64,000 bases of DNA, taken from the NCBI GenBank assembly GCA_017473015.1, contig JAFUNP010000033.1:1-64000 (forward strand), in the 5' to 3' direction. The translations under genes and the position numbers were made by a program. The DNA is from Oscillospiraceae bacterium. Lineage in GTDB: Bacteria > Bacillota > Clostridia > Oscillospirales > Ruminococcaceae. A model generated the notes under the pieces. It was not told where the DNA came from. It ran no database searches and was given only the letters and a program-made list of their open reading frames with translations. Positions 32,213 to 41,100 of this stretch are shown here, in pieces. Each line of letters opens with the position of its first letter. Positions within the stretch are counted from its first letter, which is position 1.

Positions 32213-33690
32213 TAAGTATACAAAATCTCACATTCGCTTACGACGGCAGCTATGACAATGTTTTTGAAAACGTGTCGTTCCAGCTTGATACCGACTGGAA
32301 ATTGGGCTTTACAGGCCGTAACGGCAGAGGCAAGACCACATTTTTAAATCTGTTGATGGGTAAGTACAGTTACAGCGGTACAATCTCCGCGTCAGTAAAT
32401 TTTGAATATTTTCCATACAAGGTGGCAGATAAGTCGGTGAATACTATTGATATAGTGGAACAGATTTACCCTGACTATGAGTACTGGCAGATTACCAAGG
32501 AACTCAATCTGCTGCAAGTGGACGAGGAGGTGCTTTACCGCCCCTTTGGCACTTTGTCCAATGGTGAACAGACCAAGGTGCTTTTAGCGGTAATGTTTTT
32601 AAAGGAAAACAGCTTTTTGCTTATCGACGAGCCTACCAATCATCTTGATTTACAGGCAAGGGAGGTTGTAAGTCGCTACCTTAAGGGCAAAAAGGGCTTT
32701 ATTCTTGTTTCCCACGACCGTGCATTTCTGGACGGCTGTGTTGACCATGTGCTGTCAATAAACAAAACCAATATCGAAATACAGCAAGGTAATTTTTCGT
32801 CCTGGATGGCAAACAAGACACTGCAGGACAAATTTAAACTTAATGAAAATGTAAAACTGAAAAAAGAAATAAAACGCCTTACCGAAACCGCAAAGGAAAA
32901 GGCAAAGTGGTCGGATGTTGCGGACAGGCGAAAAGTAGGTATAGACCCCCATAAAGTAGAAAACAAAAAAGGCTATCGTCCGTTGCAGGCGGCAAAGGCG
33001 GGCAAGCTGATGAAGCGCAGCAAAGCCATTGAACAGCGTAATAAAAGGGCAATAGAAGAAAAATCAAAACTGCTCAAAAATATTGAGGCCAGCGAAGATT
33101 TAAAGATATATCAGCAAAAATACCACACAATACAGATGATATACGCCGAAAATCTGTCAGTAAAATACAGGAACAATACTGTGTTTGAAAATCTGTATTT
33201 TGCCGTTAACGTAGGTGACAGAATTCTGCTTAAAGGCAAAAACGGCAGCGGAAAAAGCAGCATAATCAAACTTATCTGCGGTGAAGATATTTCGTACAGC
33301 GGCATTTTTGAAAAAGGCAGCGGACTTAAAATTTCCTATGTTCCGCAGGACATTGCGTGGCTTTGCGGCAATCTGTCCGACTATGCAAAGCAGCACGAAA
33401 TTGATGAAAGTCTGTTCAAGGCAATTCTTCGCAAGCTGGATTTTACACGCGTTCAGTTTGAAAAAGATATATCATCTTTCAGTGACGGACAAAAGAAAAA
33501 GGTGCTTATTGCTAGAAGCCTGTGCGAAAAGGCACATCTGCACATATGGGACGAGCCTATGAACTATATTGATGTTATCTCCCGTATGCAGATTGAAAAT
33601 CTGCTTTTGAATTTTGAGCCCACAATTCTGTTTGTGGAACACGACAAGGCGTTTTGCGACAATATTGCAACCAAAGTTGTTGAGCTATAA
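32203..33690 (+). CDS. ABC-F ribosome-protection protein, Lsa-like
   Basis: Soluble twin-ATPase of 495 residues without membrane segments. ABC-F proteins enter the ribosomal E site and dislodge drugs from the peptidyl-transferase centre; Lsa members give resistance to lincosamides, streptogramin A and pleuromutilins. First domain: Walker A GRNGRGKTT (38-46), signature LSNGEQ (118-123), DEPTNHLD (142-149). A basic interdomain linker (about 200-310, KRLTETAKEKAKW) follows, then second Walker A GKNGSGKSS, signature FSDGQKKK and a divergent DEPMNYID. The opening MSLISIQNLTFAYDGSYDNV closely matches Lsa as I remember it. The ATG at 32203 follows GGGAGGAAACTAT. It is the sole cargo of the tRNA-borne island; resistance is predicted, not shown. 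Confidence 0.9.
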   Translation: MSLISIQNLTFAYDGSYDNVFENVSFQLDTDWKLGFTGRNGRGKTTFLNLLMGKYSYSGTISASVNFEYFPYKVADKSVNTIDIVEQIYPDYEYWQITKELNLLQVDEEVLYRPFGTLSNGEQTKVLLAVMFLKENSFLLIDEPTNHLDLQAREVVSRYLKGKKGFILVSHDRAFLDGCVDHVLSINKTNIEIQQGNFSSWMANKTLQDKFKLNENVKLKKEIKRLTETAKEKAKWSDVADRRKVGIDPHKVENKKGYRPLQAAKAGKLMKRSKAIEQRNKRAIEEKSKLLKNIEASEDLKIYQQKYHTIQMIYAENLSVKYRNNTVFENLYFAVNVGDRILLKGKNGSGKSSIIKLICGEDISYSGIFEKGSGLKISYVPQDIAWLCGNLSDYAKQHEIDESLFKAILRKLDFTRVQFEKDISSFSDGQKKKVLIARSLCEKAHLHIWDEPMNYIDVISRMQIENLLLNFEPTILFVEHDKAFCDNIATKVVEL

Positions 33691-33775
33691 AGAATGTAGC
33701 TTTGATTGCTTTGGCAGCGTTGTATATAAGGCGGCAAACCAGAATCCAGAGAAATAAAAAGAGCCCACTTTAGTG

Positions 33776-33834
33776 GGCAAAGAATGGGCAAGGATTATCG
33801 TTGAGTATCGTATACTATCGTGATTATCGTTGAG
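33776..33834 (+). repeat. Right-end repeats of the island
   Basis: GGCAAAGAATGGGCAA (33776-33791) mirrors the left motif. Two perfect copies of GATTATCGTTGAG (33793-33805, 33822-33834) follow with further TATCG words between them. Such short direct repeats near an attachment site are typical of Int/Xis binding. A hairpin GCCCACT/AGTGGGC (33763-33777) has its T tract on the minus strand. Confidence 0.55.
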
Positions 33835-33896
33835 AAAACCCCTGAAAATATATGGTTTTTAACGCTTTTTTACAATATTTCACACTAACCCCATTC

Positions 33897-33941
33897 CTCA
33901 TAACCCGAAGGTCGTTGGTTCAAATCCAGCCTCCGCAACCA
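33897..33941 (+). repeat. Right 45-bp attachment-site repeat (attR)
   Basis: Second exact copy of the tRNA-fMet 3' half, lacking the 5' half, so not a functional tRNA. Confidence 0.92.
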
Positions 33942-33945
33942 TAAG

Positions 33946-33985
33946 AAACCTTGGCCATCCCAGTGGCTGAGGGTTTTCTTTTTTT
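33946..33985 (+). terminator. Ancestral tRNA-fMet terminator
   Basis: AAACCTTGGCCA pairs imperfectly with TGGCTGAGGGTTT, then TTCTTTTTTT. Homologous to 31739-31775; probably the original chromosomal terminator displaced by the insertion. Confidence 0.7.
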
Positions 33986-33987
33986 AC

Positions 33988-34660
33988 AGATCAATGACCG
34001 GGGATTCCCTAAGGCATCGCCTGTGACTAACTACTGCGTTCGCAAGATTAATCCAAGCGACAAACTGACTGACACACAGACAAAGCAGTATGCTGATATT
34101 CCATATCATGACCAGTTCAGCTATATCAACGGCTACAGATATTTTGACAGTTTTAGTGTAGAACCTGCATATCATTTCGTCCATAACAAAAGCTCCACAG
34201 AGTTTACTGCTGGAACTGAAAAGTTCCATTGAAATACACTATGGTTGCAGTGACAGTTGCTGTAAAAAACACCGGGGATAAGTTCAGCGGCAAAAAAGTT
34301 TTACAGGTTTACATGTCCGCCCACGGGGAAATCTTCATAAGGAATAGCAGTCTCCTGTAAGTTTTCGAAAACAGAACTGTTGGCGCCGCATACCACAGGC
34401 TAAGTGAATACCACATTTGACATTACCAGATTTTCCAGCTATTATAAAAGAGCAGCATACTATTTGCTGAACAAGAGAGGGATGTATTGTCAGTCCAGAC
34501 AAATCTTCCGTGATACTCAGCTGGAAGTAGTTGTGGTTCTGGGGGAAACAGCAATTGTTTCCCGATATGACAATATCTGCACTGAAAAAGATACCCGTCG
34601 CTGCTGTGCCACTGTGATTAAGCTTATATTTGCCAGTCAGATTCAGAAAGATTATATTGA
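33988..34660 (+). pseudogene. Decayed GH3 beta-glucosidase (C-terminal remnant)
   Basis: Pieces of a glycoside hydrolase family 3 C-terminus appear in order but in different frames, with stops. INGYRYFDSFSVEPAYHF lies around 34120-34180; compare the family's VGYRYFDT...PAYPFGYGLSYT. VAVTVAVKNTGDKFSGKKV then LQVYMSAHGE (34245-34330) is the Fn3-like domain. FDITRFSSYYKRAAYYL and RDTQLEVVVVLGET, then IVSRYDNIC (34415-34590) form the end. The N-terminal catalytic domain is missing. It starts right beside the right attachment repeat, so the loss may be linked to past insertion or deletion events there. Confidence 0.75.
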
Positions 34661-34681
34661 TAACAAATAAAGGAGAATATT

Positions 34682-35215
34682 ATGGAACTTGCAAAAGCTA
34701 TTGAAAACAGAAGAAGTATCCGCAAATACAAAGACCTGCCTGTGACAGAAGAACAGGTGAGAGAAATTCTCTGTGCTGCTTCCCTGGCACCGTCCTGGAC
34801 AAACAGCCAGCCTTCCCGCTACTATGTTGCTATGGGTGAAGCCAGAAATGCAGTAGCAGAAATGCTGCCTGATTTCAACAAAAACAATGTAAAAAACGCA
34901 CCTGTGCTGATTGTTACTACAGTGGTGAGAGGCACCTCCGGTTATAACAAAGACGGCACAGCGCGCACTCACCTGGACGACGGTTTCCTGCATTTTGACA
35001 ATGGTCTGCGGGTGCAGAACATATGCCTCAAAGCATTGGACATGGGTCTGGGCAGTCTGATTATGGGCGTATATGATGAAAAAGCCATCAGAAAATATTT
35101 TGAAATCCCTGAAACACAGGAAATTGTCTGTGTGCTTTCCATCGGATACCCTGATATTGAACCTGCAGCTAAACCACGCCTTTCAGTGGATGAACTGACT
35201 GTATTCAAAAAATAA
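34682..35215 (+). CDS. Nitroreductase family protein
   Basis: 177-residue FMN-dependent oxidoreductase. The N-terminal IENRRSIRKYKDLPVTEEQV and the APSWTNSQPSRYYV block form the flavin-binding pattern of the nitroreductase fold; GLGSLIMGVYDEKAIRKYF and VLSIGYPD close the domain. Such enzymes reduce nitro compounds, quinones or flavins with NAD(P)H; the natural substrate is unknown. The ATG at 34682 follows AAAGGAGAATATT. It lies between two pseudogenes and is itself intact. Confidence 0.88.
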   Translation: MELAKAIENRRSIRKYKDLPVTEEQVREILCAASLAPSWTNSQPSRYYVAMGEARNAVAEMLPDFNKNNVKNAPVLIVTTVVRGTSGYNKDGTARTHLDDGFLHFDNGLRVQNICLKALDMGLGSLIMGVYDEKAIRKYFEIPETQEIVCVLSIGYPDIEPAAKPRLSVDELTVFKK

Positions 35216-35250
35216 GCCATATCAGATAAATACATCAACATCGTAAACAA

Positions 35251-35289
35251 AGACCCGGTTGCCTGAACGGCATCCGGGTCTCTGTTGCT
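35251..35289 (+). terminator. Terminator of the nitroreductase
   Basis: AGACCCGG (35251-35258) pairs with CCGGGTCT (35274-35281), with inner TGCC/GGCA; the T tract is interrupted (CTGTTGCTTT). Confidence 0.65.
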
Positions 35290-35315
35290 TTATATTATTG
35301 ATTTATGTAGTTTTA

Positions 35316-35601
35316 TCATATTGGCCTGGAGGCCTGTGAGAACTGAAACAAACTGTCTTTCATACAGGCGGAGCCGATATGCCCCTGAATATACCATTTT
35401 TCTCTGCTGTCTTTAATGGCGATACCCACATTCATACGCATATTTAGCTCATTCATCCATATATCCAGAATATTGATGTCATGTTTTTCACATTTTTACC
35501 ACTGCAATGGTATCTTCCAGATTGTGACGCTCCATCCATTCAGAGCCAAAGCCTATTTCACTTACCATCAGGTCTGTTTTCCCCAGTCTTCTGTAATTCA
35601 T
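35316..35601 (-). pseudogene. Aldo/keto reductase, frameshifted and truncated
   Basis: Starts as a normal aldo/keto reductase: MNYRRLGKTDLMVSEIGFG from the ATG at 35601, with AGGAGG upstream. After IAVVK the frame shifts by one base in AAAAATGTG, then continues CEKHDINILDIWMNELNMR, NVGIAIKDSREKWYIQGHIG and SACMKDSLF, ending at a stop near 35316. The first ~95 residues of about 300 remain; the barrel's C-terminal two thirds are gone. Its MerR-type promoter (35670-35700) is still perfect, which suggests recent loss. Confidence 0.78.
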
Positions 35602-35669
35602 ACTATCCTCCTGTGCAATTTTTGTCTGATACGGTATCTGAAATCAGTCGGTTTAATAGGTTATATAAT

Positions 35670-35700
35670 ATTATAGCAAGCGGTAGACTCTACCGGTCAA
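35670..35700 (-). promoter_or_regulatory. MerR-type promoter of the broken aldo/keto reductase
   Basis: Minus-strand TTGACC (35695-35700) and TATAAT (35670-35675) are separated by 19 bases, the over-long spacer bent into register by MerR-family activators. The spacer contains the perfect dyad GGTAGA-C-TCTACC (35682-35694) right beside the -35 element, the standard MerR operator position. No MerR-family gene is seen in the window. Confidence 0.75.
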
Positions 35701-35747
35701 TTGGCACAAAGTCAATAAAATTATACTTTTTTTGTATGGTTTGACTA

Positions 35748-35778
35748 TTGACCGGTGGTCTGTACCATATGATATTAT
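35748..35778 (+). promoter_or_regulatory. MerR-type promoter of the flavoredoxin-like gene
   Basis: TTGACC (35748-35753), 19-base spacer, TATTAT (35773-35778). The sequence ATTGACCGGT here is an inverted copy of ACCGGTCAAT at 35691-35700, so the same regulator probably serves both divergent promoters. The dyad GGTGGTCTGTACC is less perfect than its partner. Confidence 0.65.
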
Positions 35779-35819
35779 GATTATAATAAAATGAAGATAT
35801 TGGAAAAGGAGTAATTATT

Positions 35820-36380
35820 ATGAGAAAAAATTTTGGTGTAAAATCCTGGCTTTATCCACAGCCTGTACTGATTGTAGGCACATACGATGAAAACGGTGTA
35901 CCAAACGCAATGAATGCCGCATGGGGCGGTATGTGTGATTACAACGAAATCATCATGGACCTGGCACACAGCCATAAAACAGTGGCAAACATCAGAGCAA
36001 CAGGCGAATTTACAGTGAGCATCGCTGATGCACCTCATGTGCTGGAGGCTGACTATGTGGGTATTGTTTCTGCCAATAAAGTGCCTGATAAACTGGCAAA
36101 AATCGGTCTGACAATCACAAAAGCTGAATTTGTAAATGCGCCTGTGATTGAAGAATTTCCAATCACTCTGGAATGCAAGCTGAAAAAATTCACTGATGAA
36201 GGTGTTGTGGGTGAAATTGTAAATGTAAGTGTTGCTGAAAGAGTACTGGACGCCGAAGGCAACATTGATGTGGCAAAACTGCAGGCCATAGTATACGACC
36301 CTGCAAACCACGGCTATCATGTGCTGGGCGAAAGAGTAGGCACTGCATTTGCTGACGGCAAAAAACTTATAAAAGAATAA
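35820..36380 (+). CDS. Flavin reductase-like FMN-binding protein (flavoredoxin type)
   Basis: 186-residue member of the flavin reductase-like split-barrel family. It has VKSWLYPQPVLIVGTYDENG, PNAMNAAWGGMCDYNEIIM and the HKTVANIRATGEFTVSIAD segment that lines the FMN site in flavoredoxins. It probably carries electrons to an unknown acceptor. The ATG at 35820 follows AAAAGGAGTAATTATT. It is driven by one of two divergent MerR-type promoters shared with a broken aldo/keto reductase, suggesting a common electrophile or redox stress response; that is inference. Confidence 0.87.
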   Translation: MRKNFGVKSWLYPQPVLIVGTYDENGVPNAMNAAWGGMCDYNEIIMDLAHSHKTVANIRATGEFTVSIADAPHVLEADYVGIVSANKVPDKLAKIGLTITKAEFVNAPVIEEFPITLECKLKKFTDEGVVGEIVNVSVAERVLDAEGNIDVAKLQAIVYDPANHGYHVLGERVGTAFADGKKLIKE

Positions 36381-36396
36381 TCTTTCTTCTTTTTTC

Positions 36397-36434
36397 AGGC
36401 TGCTGCTTTCTGCAATGGGAAGCAGCAGCTTTTG
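36397..36434 (+). terminator. Terminator of the flavoredoxin-like gene
   Basis: GCTGCTGCTT (36399-36408) pairs with AAGCAGCAGC (36420-36429), then TTTTGTGT. Confidence 0.85.
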
Positions 36435-36545
36435 TGTATAAAACAATCTGCCATACGCCGCCGCTGCCTGTACATAGTAGCCGGCAGATAGGTATGTCCG
36501 GAAAGGTAATTTTTATATTTTACTTAAGAAAACACCGTCAAACAG

Positions 36546-36574
36546 TTGTAAAAAAATATGTTTTACTGTAAAAT
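36546..36574 (+). promoter_or_regulatory. Promoter of udk
   Basis: TTGTAA (36546-36551), 17-base spacer, TAAAAT (36569-36574), 30 bases before the start. Confidence 0.55.
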
Positions 36575-36603
36575 AAAAAGAAATAAACTCTCTGGAGGCT
36601 TTT

Positions 36604-37218
36604 ATGGATGTATTGGTTATAGGTATTGCAGGCGGCACCGGCAGCGGCAAAACCACACTTACAAATAATCTGAAAAAACATTTCGGCGACGAAATCGCCA
36701 TAGTTTATCACGACAACTATTACAAACGCCACGATGAAATGACATATGAGGAAAGATGTCTGCTGAACTATGACATACCACAGGCTTTTGACACAGATAT
36801 GTTTGTGGAGCATCTGAAGCAGCTGAAAAACGGTCAGGCTGTGGAATGCCCTGTGTATGACTATACAGTGCACAACCGCAGTGACAAAGTGGTGGTAATC
36901 CAGCCAAGAAAAGTAATTATTGTGGAAGGCATACTGATTTTTGAAAACAAAGACCTGTGTGACCTGATGGACATAAAAGTATTTGTGGATACAGATGCAG
37001 ATACCCGTATACTGCGCAGAGCCATGCGTGATATGAAGGAAAGAGCCAGAAGCATCGAATCCATCACACAGCAGTATCTGTCCACAGTAAAGCCTATGCA
37101 CGAAAAATATGTGGAACCAAGCAAAAAGAATGCTGACATCATCGTGCTGGAGGGCGGCCACAACACAGTGGCACTGGACCTGCTGATTCACAGAATTCAG
37201 GGCGTTCTGGAAAATTAA
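36604..37218 (+). CDS. udk: Uridine kinase
   Basis: 204-residue pyrimidine-salvage kinase that phosphorylates uridine and cytidine to UMP and CMP. P-loop GIAGGTGSGKTT at 7-18; YHDNYYKRHDEM and NYDIPQAFDTD are the nucleoside-binding segments; VIIVEGILIF and RRAMRDMKERARS follow, the latter being the lid region. Length and order are those of bacterial Udk. The ATG at 36604 follows TCTGGAGGCTTTT. Monocistronic with its own promoter and terminator. Confidence 0.93.
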   Translation: MDVLVIGIAGGTGSGKTTLTNNLKKHFGDEIAIVYHDNYYKRHDEMTYEERCLLNYDIPQAFDTDMFVEHLKQLKNGQAVECPVYDYTVHNRSDKVVVIQPRKVIIVEGILIFENKDLCDLMDIKVFVDTDADTRILRRAMRDMKERARSIESITQQYLSTVKPMHEKYVEPSKKNADIIVLEGGHNTVALDLLIHRIQGVLEN

Positions 37219-37238
37219 TAACAATTTATATAATATTT

Positions 37239-37268
37239 AAACCGCTGTCAGTCTGACGGCGGTTTTTT
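37239..37268 (+). terminator. Terminator of udk
   Basis: AACCGCTGTCA / TGACGGCGGTT with a three-base loop and T6. Confidence 0.88.
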
Positions 37269-37427
37269 ATAATACAATTTACCGTGATTTTACATTGTTG
37301 GAAAACTCATTCCAGATTTATAAAAATACGGTGAAAATTTAGTTATAAACTGTTCTATTGTCGGGAAAGTATGATATAATTTAAAATTAGAAATATGTCG
37401 GTTTATCCGATATAACAGGAGATGTTT

Positions 37428-38129
37428 ATGGCATTTATAGAATTCAGAGATGTGTGTAAAACATACAGAATGGGCGAAGTGGAAATAAAGGCCCTGGACA
37501 ATATAAATTTTGAGATAGAACAGGGTGAGTTTGTGGTAATTCTTGGCGCTTCCGGCGCCGGCAAAACCACCATTCTCAACCTGCTGGGCGGTATGGACAC
37601 CCTTACCACCGGCACCATTGAGGTGGACGGCAGAAATGTGTCATCAGCAAATGACAAAGAGCTGACCGAATACCGCCGCCACGACATAGGCTTTGTGTTC
37701 CAGTTTTACAATCTGGTACAGAATCTGACAGCTTTTGAAAATGTGGAACTGGCGCGCCAGATATGCCGTGACCCTATTGACGGCGACGAAGTGCTGAAGC
37801 TGGTAGGGCTGGAAAAAAGACGAGACAACTTCCCTTCCCAGCTGTCCGGCGGTGAACAGCAGCGTGTGGCCATCGCCCGTGCTGTGGCCAAAAACCCAAA
37901 ATTGCTGCTGTGCGACGAACCTACCGGTGCCCTGGACTATGTAACGGGCAAACAGGTGCTTAAGGTGCTGCAGGATATGTCTGTGGAAAGAAAAATGACT
38001 GTGGTGATGATTACCCACAACGCCGCTCTGGCGGATATGGGCCAGAAAATCATCAAAGTACGCAGTGGTAAAATAGAAGATATTATCATCAATGAACATC
38101 CCAAGAATGTGGAGGATATTGAATATTAA
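37428..38129 (+). CDS. ABC transporter ATP-binding protein (MacB/LolD type)
   Basis: 233-residue ATPase that powers the large FtsX-type permease encoded next. Walker A GASGAGKT (40-47), Q loop [16 protein letters not shown], signature LSGGEQQR (139-146), Walker B with DEPTGALD (163-170) and MITHNAAL (H loop) are all intact. The DEPTGALD form is characteristic of the MacB/LolD/FtsE branch, which drives mechanotransmission rather than classic import. The start at 37428 follows AGGAGATGTTT; the ATG at 37422 lies inside that site. Its stop TAA overlaps the permease ATG by one base, so the two are tightly coupled. Confidence 0.94.
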   Translation: MAFIEFRDVCKTYRMGEVEIKALDNINFEIEQGEFVVILGASGAGKTTILNLLGGMDTLTTGTIEVDGRNVSSANDKELTEYRRHDIGFVFQFYNLVQNLTAFENVELARQICRDPIDGDEVLKLVGLEKRRDNFPSQLSGGEQQRVAIARAVAKNPKLLLCDEPTGALDYVTGKQVLKVLQDMSVERKMTVVMITHNAALADMGQKIIKVRSGKIEDIIINEHPKNVEDIEY

Positions 38130-41100
38130 TGTTTCACAGAGATACATTCCGACTTATTAAAAAGACCCGGAAGCGTTTTATCACCATTCTGCTGATAGTG
38201 CTGATAGGTGTGGCGTTTATGGTGGGACTGATGAGCAGCGCTCCTACCATGCGTGTCAGTGTGGATAAATATATGGACCGGTCAGATTTTATGGACCTGC
38301 AGCTGTACTCATCCTACGGCTTTGACGACAGAGACGTGGATGCGTTGAAAAAGAGCGACCTTATCGCCGGCATATATCCCACAAAATTCACCGATGCTTT
38401 CACGCAGCAGGGCGAATCACAAATAGTAACCCGCGTGCAGGAGCTGGACAGCACAGTAAACAGAATAGAACTGGCAGAGGGACGCATGCCCCGGGCTGAA
38501 AACGAAGCCCTGGCGCTGGGGTCATCATCATTCGGCAGTGTGTTCAGTATAGGAGACACTGTATCACTGTATCTGGAGGACAGCGAGCTGAGCGAAACTC
38601 TCTCTGTAACCGAATACGAAATAGTGGGCATCGCACGCACACCGCAGTACATGGCATCCAGCAAAGAGACCTCCAACCTGAACAATCTGACACTGGACAC
38701 TGTAATTTTTGTGGACCGGGATAATTTCACTGCCGATTACTACACTTCCATTTATATCAGTCTGAAAGGTGCGGCTGAATATACCGCTTTCAGCGATGAC
38801 TACAAAGACTATGTGACAGAATGTGCTGACGACCTGGATAAGATAATCAGCAAACAGGAAGTGGTACGCAAAGAAGAAATAATTGAAGAAATCACACGGC
38901 AGGTTGCTGAGGGCGAAAAAGAGCTGGAAGAAAAGATAGGCCGGGCACAGGCAGAGCTGGACAGTGGCAGACAGCAGCTGGAGGACGCCTACATACAGAT
39001 ACTGGTGGGCGAAGCCCAGATAACCGCAAATGAATCACAGATAACCAGCGGCGAACAGGAAATTGCCGCCAACGAGGCACTGCTGGCTTCAGCGGAGAGC
39101 CAGATTGCCGCAGGTAAACGGCAGATAACAGCCCAGACCGGACGCAGCTATGAAGAAGCTGTGACATTGGTAAATCTGGCATACAATATATACAATATAG
39201 CCGATGCTATTGTGGGCAATTCTTCCACGGACAGCACTCTGCAGGAGATGATTGACCGGAAAAAAGCAGAAATCAACACTCTGGGACAGGAAAACCTGCA
39301 GCTGACCGGCGAAAACACCACACTGGAGATGGAAAAAGCTGCTGTGACAGCAGAAAATACTGTACTGACAGAAACCAACAATGTTCTGACACAGATGAAC
39401 GCCACACTTCAGGCAGAGAATGACAGCCTGGCTGCGGCCAATGTTCAGCTGGAAACAGAGGGCAAAACAGAAGAAATTATTGCCAACAATCTGAAAATAG
39501 CCGAAAACAGTCTGACAATAGAAGCCAACAAAGCCACTATTGCTTCAAATGATATAAAAATAGCAGCCAACAACACGAAAATTGCTGAAAACGATGCAAA
39601 AATAGCGGCCAACAATGAAAAAATTGTTGCAAACAATACCCAAATAGGCACTCTCACCGAGGAGCTGGGCGATCTGGAAATGATTATCGGCATGCTGGGC
39701 AATGTGGCTCTGGGAAGCATCAAGGACAGCATAAACCGGATGTTCGGAGGCGATATAAAGGGTGTATATGCCAGTCTGCAGCAATTGCAGCGGGCAGAAG
39801 CCCAGCTGAACAGCGGCAGACAGCAGATAGCCAGTGCAAGAGCTGAACTGGAGGCCGGTAAAATACGGTTGGCAAGTGCAAAGACTGAGCTGGCCACCGG
39901 CCGCGCCGAATACGAAAAAGGCATGGCTGAGCTGGAAAAAGGTCAGAAACAGCTGGACGAAGAGTATGAAAAAGCCAGAATAGAGCTGGACAAAGCAAAA
40001 CAGCAGCTGGATGAGCTGCCTGATGCGCAGTGGATAGTTCTGGACAGAACTTCTCATTTTTCATCATATATGTTCGAAAACAATGCCGACCAGATGAGCA
40101 AAATAGGATACGTATTCCCTGTGCTGTTCTTCCTGGTTGCCGCATTGGTATGCATGACCACAATGAAGCGACTGGTAGACGAGGAACGCTCACAGATAGG
40201 TGTATTCAGCGCATTGGGCTTTTCAAAAATAAAAATAGCCAGCAAATACATAATCTACGCACTGACAGCCAGTCTGGCAGGCAGCGTGGTGGCTATCCCT
40301 GTGGGTATGGCCATCTTCCCTACCGTTATCTACTTCTGCTGGAAACTGATGTATGACCTGCCGGACATGGTGCTGACAATGCCGGCCCATATAGCAGTAC
40401 TGGGGGTATGTTCTTTCACTCTGCTGATGGCTATGGTTACATTTATAGTAGTGCGCGGTGTGCTGAAAGAAAACCCCAGCCGGCTGATGAGACCGAAGGC
40501 ACCGAAAACAGCAAAAAAGATTTTCCTGGAGCATATCACTCCACTGTGGAAAAGAATGTCCTTTACATCAAAGGTTACAGCCAGAAACATCATACGCTAC
40601 AAGAGCCGCTTCTTTATGACGGTTATCGGTGTGGCGGGCTGTACCAGTCTGCTGGTGCTGGGTTTTGCCATCAAAGACTCTGTTTCCCAGGTAGTTTCCA
40701 TACAGTATGGAGACATCATCACCTATGACACTACAGTGACACTGGAAAGTCATGAGGATATGGACAGCGTGCTGGAAAAACTGAAAGCGGACAAGGATGT
40801 GCTGTACGCAGTGCCCCACATGACCTATTCATCAATGGCATATACCGAAGCCGATGAAAAAGCCATAAATGTATATGTCATGGAGGAAGATGAAATAGCC
40901 GGTATAATCGACCTGCGCCAGAGAAGAAACGGACAGCCACTGACCATAGAGGATGGTGCTGTTATCAGCGAAAAATTCTCAAAGCTGTGCGGCGTATCTG
41001 TGGGTGACGACATCACCATAGAATCTGCCAACGGCATCAAAAAACAGGTGGAAGTAACAGGCATATGCGAAATGTATACCCAGCATTACCTGTTTATCAG

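Noticed and set aside
33897..33941. Second tRNA-fMet gene
   Set aside because: Only the 3' 45 bases are present; the acceptor 5' strand and D arm are missing, so it is an attachment repeat.
35416..35744. Two plus-strand frames of 86-87 codons
   Set aside because: They overlap the broken aldo/keto reductase and its promoter on the other strand and have no ribosome site.
39485..39655. Regular 21-base repeats considered as a CRISPR or tandem DNA repeat
   Set aside because: The repeats are in frame within a continuous coding region and encode coiled-coil heptads; there are no spacers.
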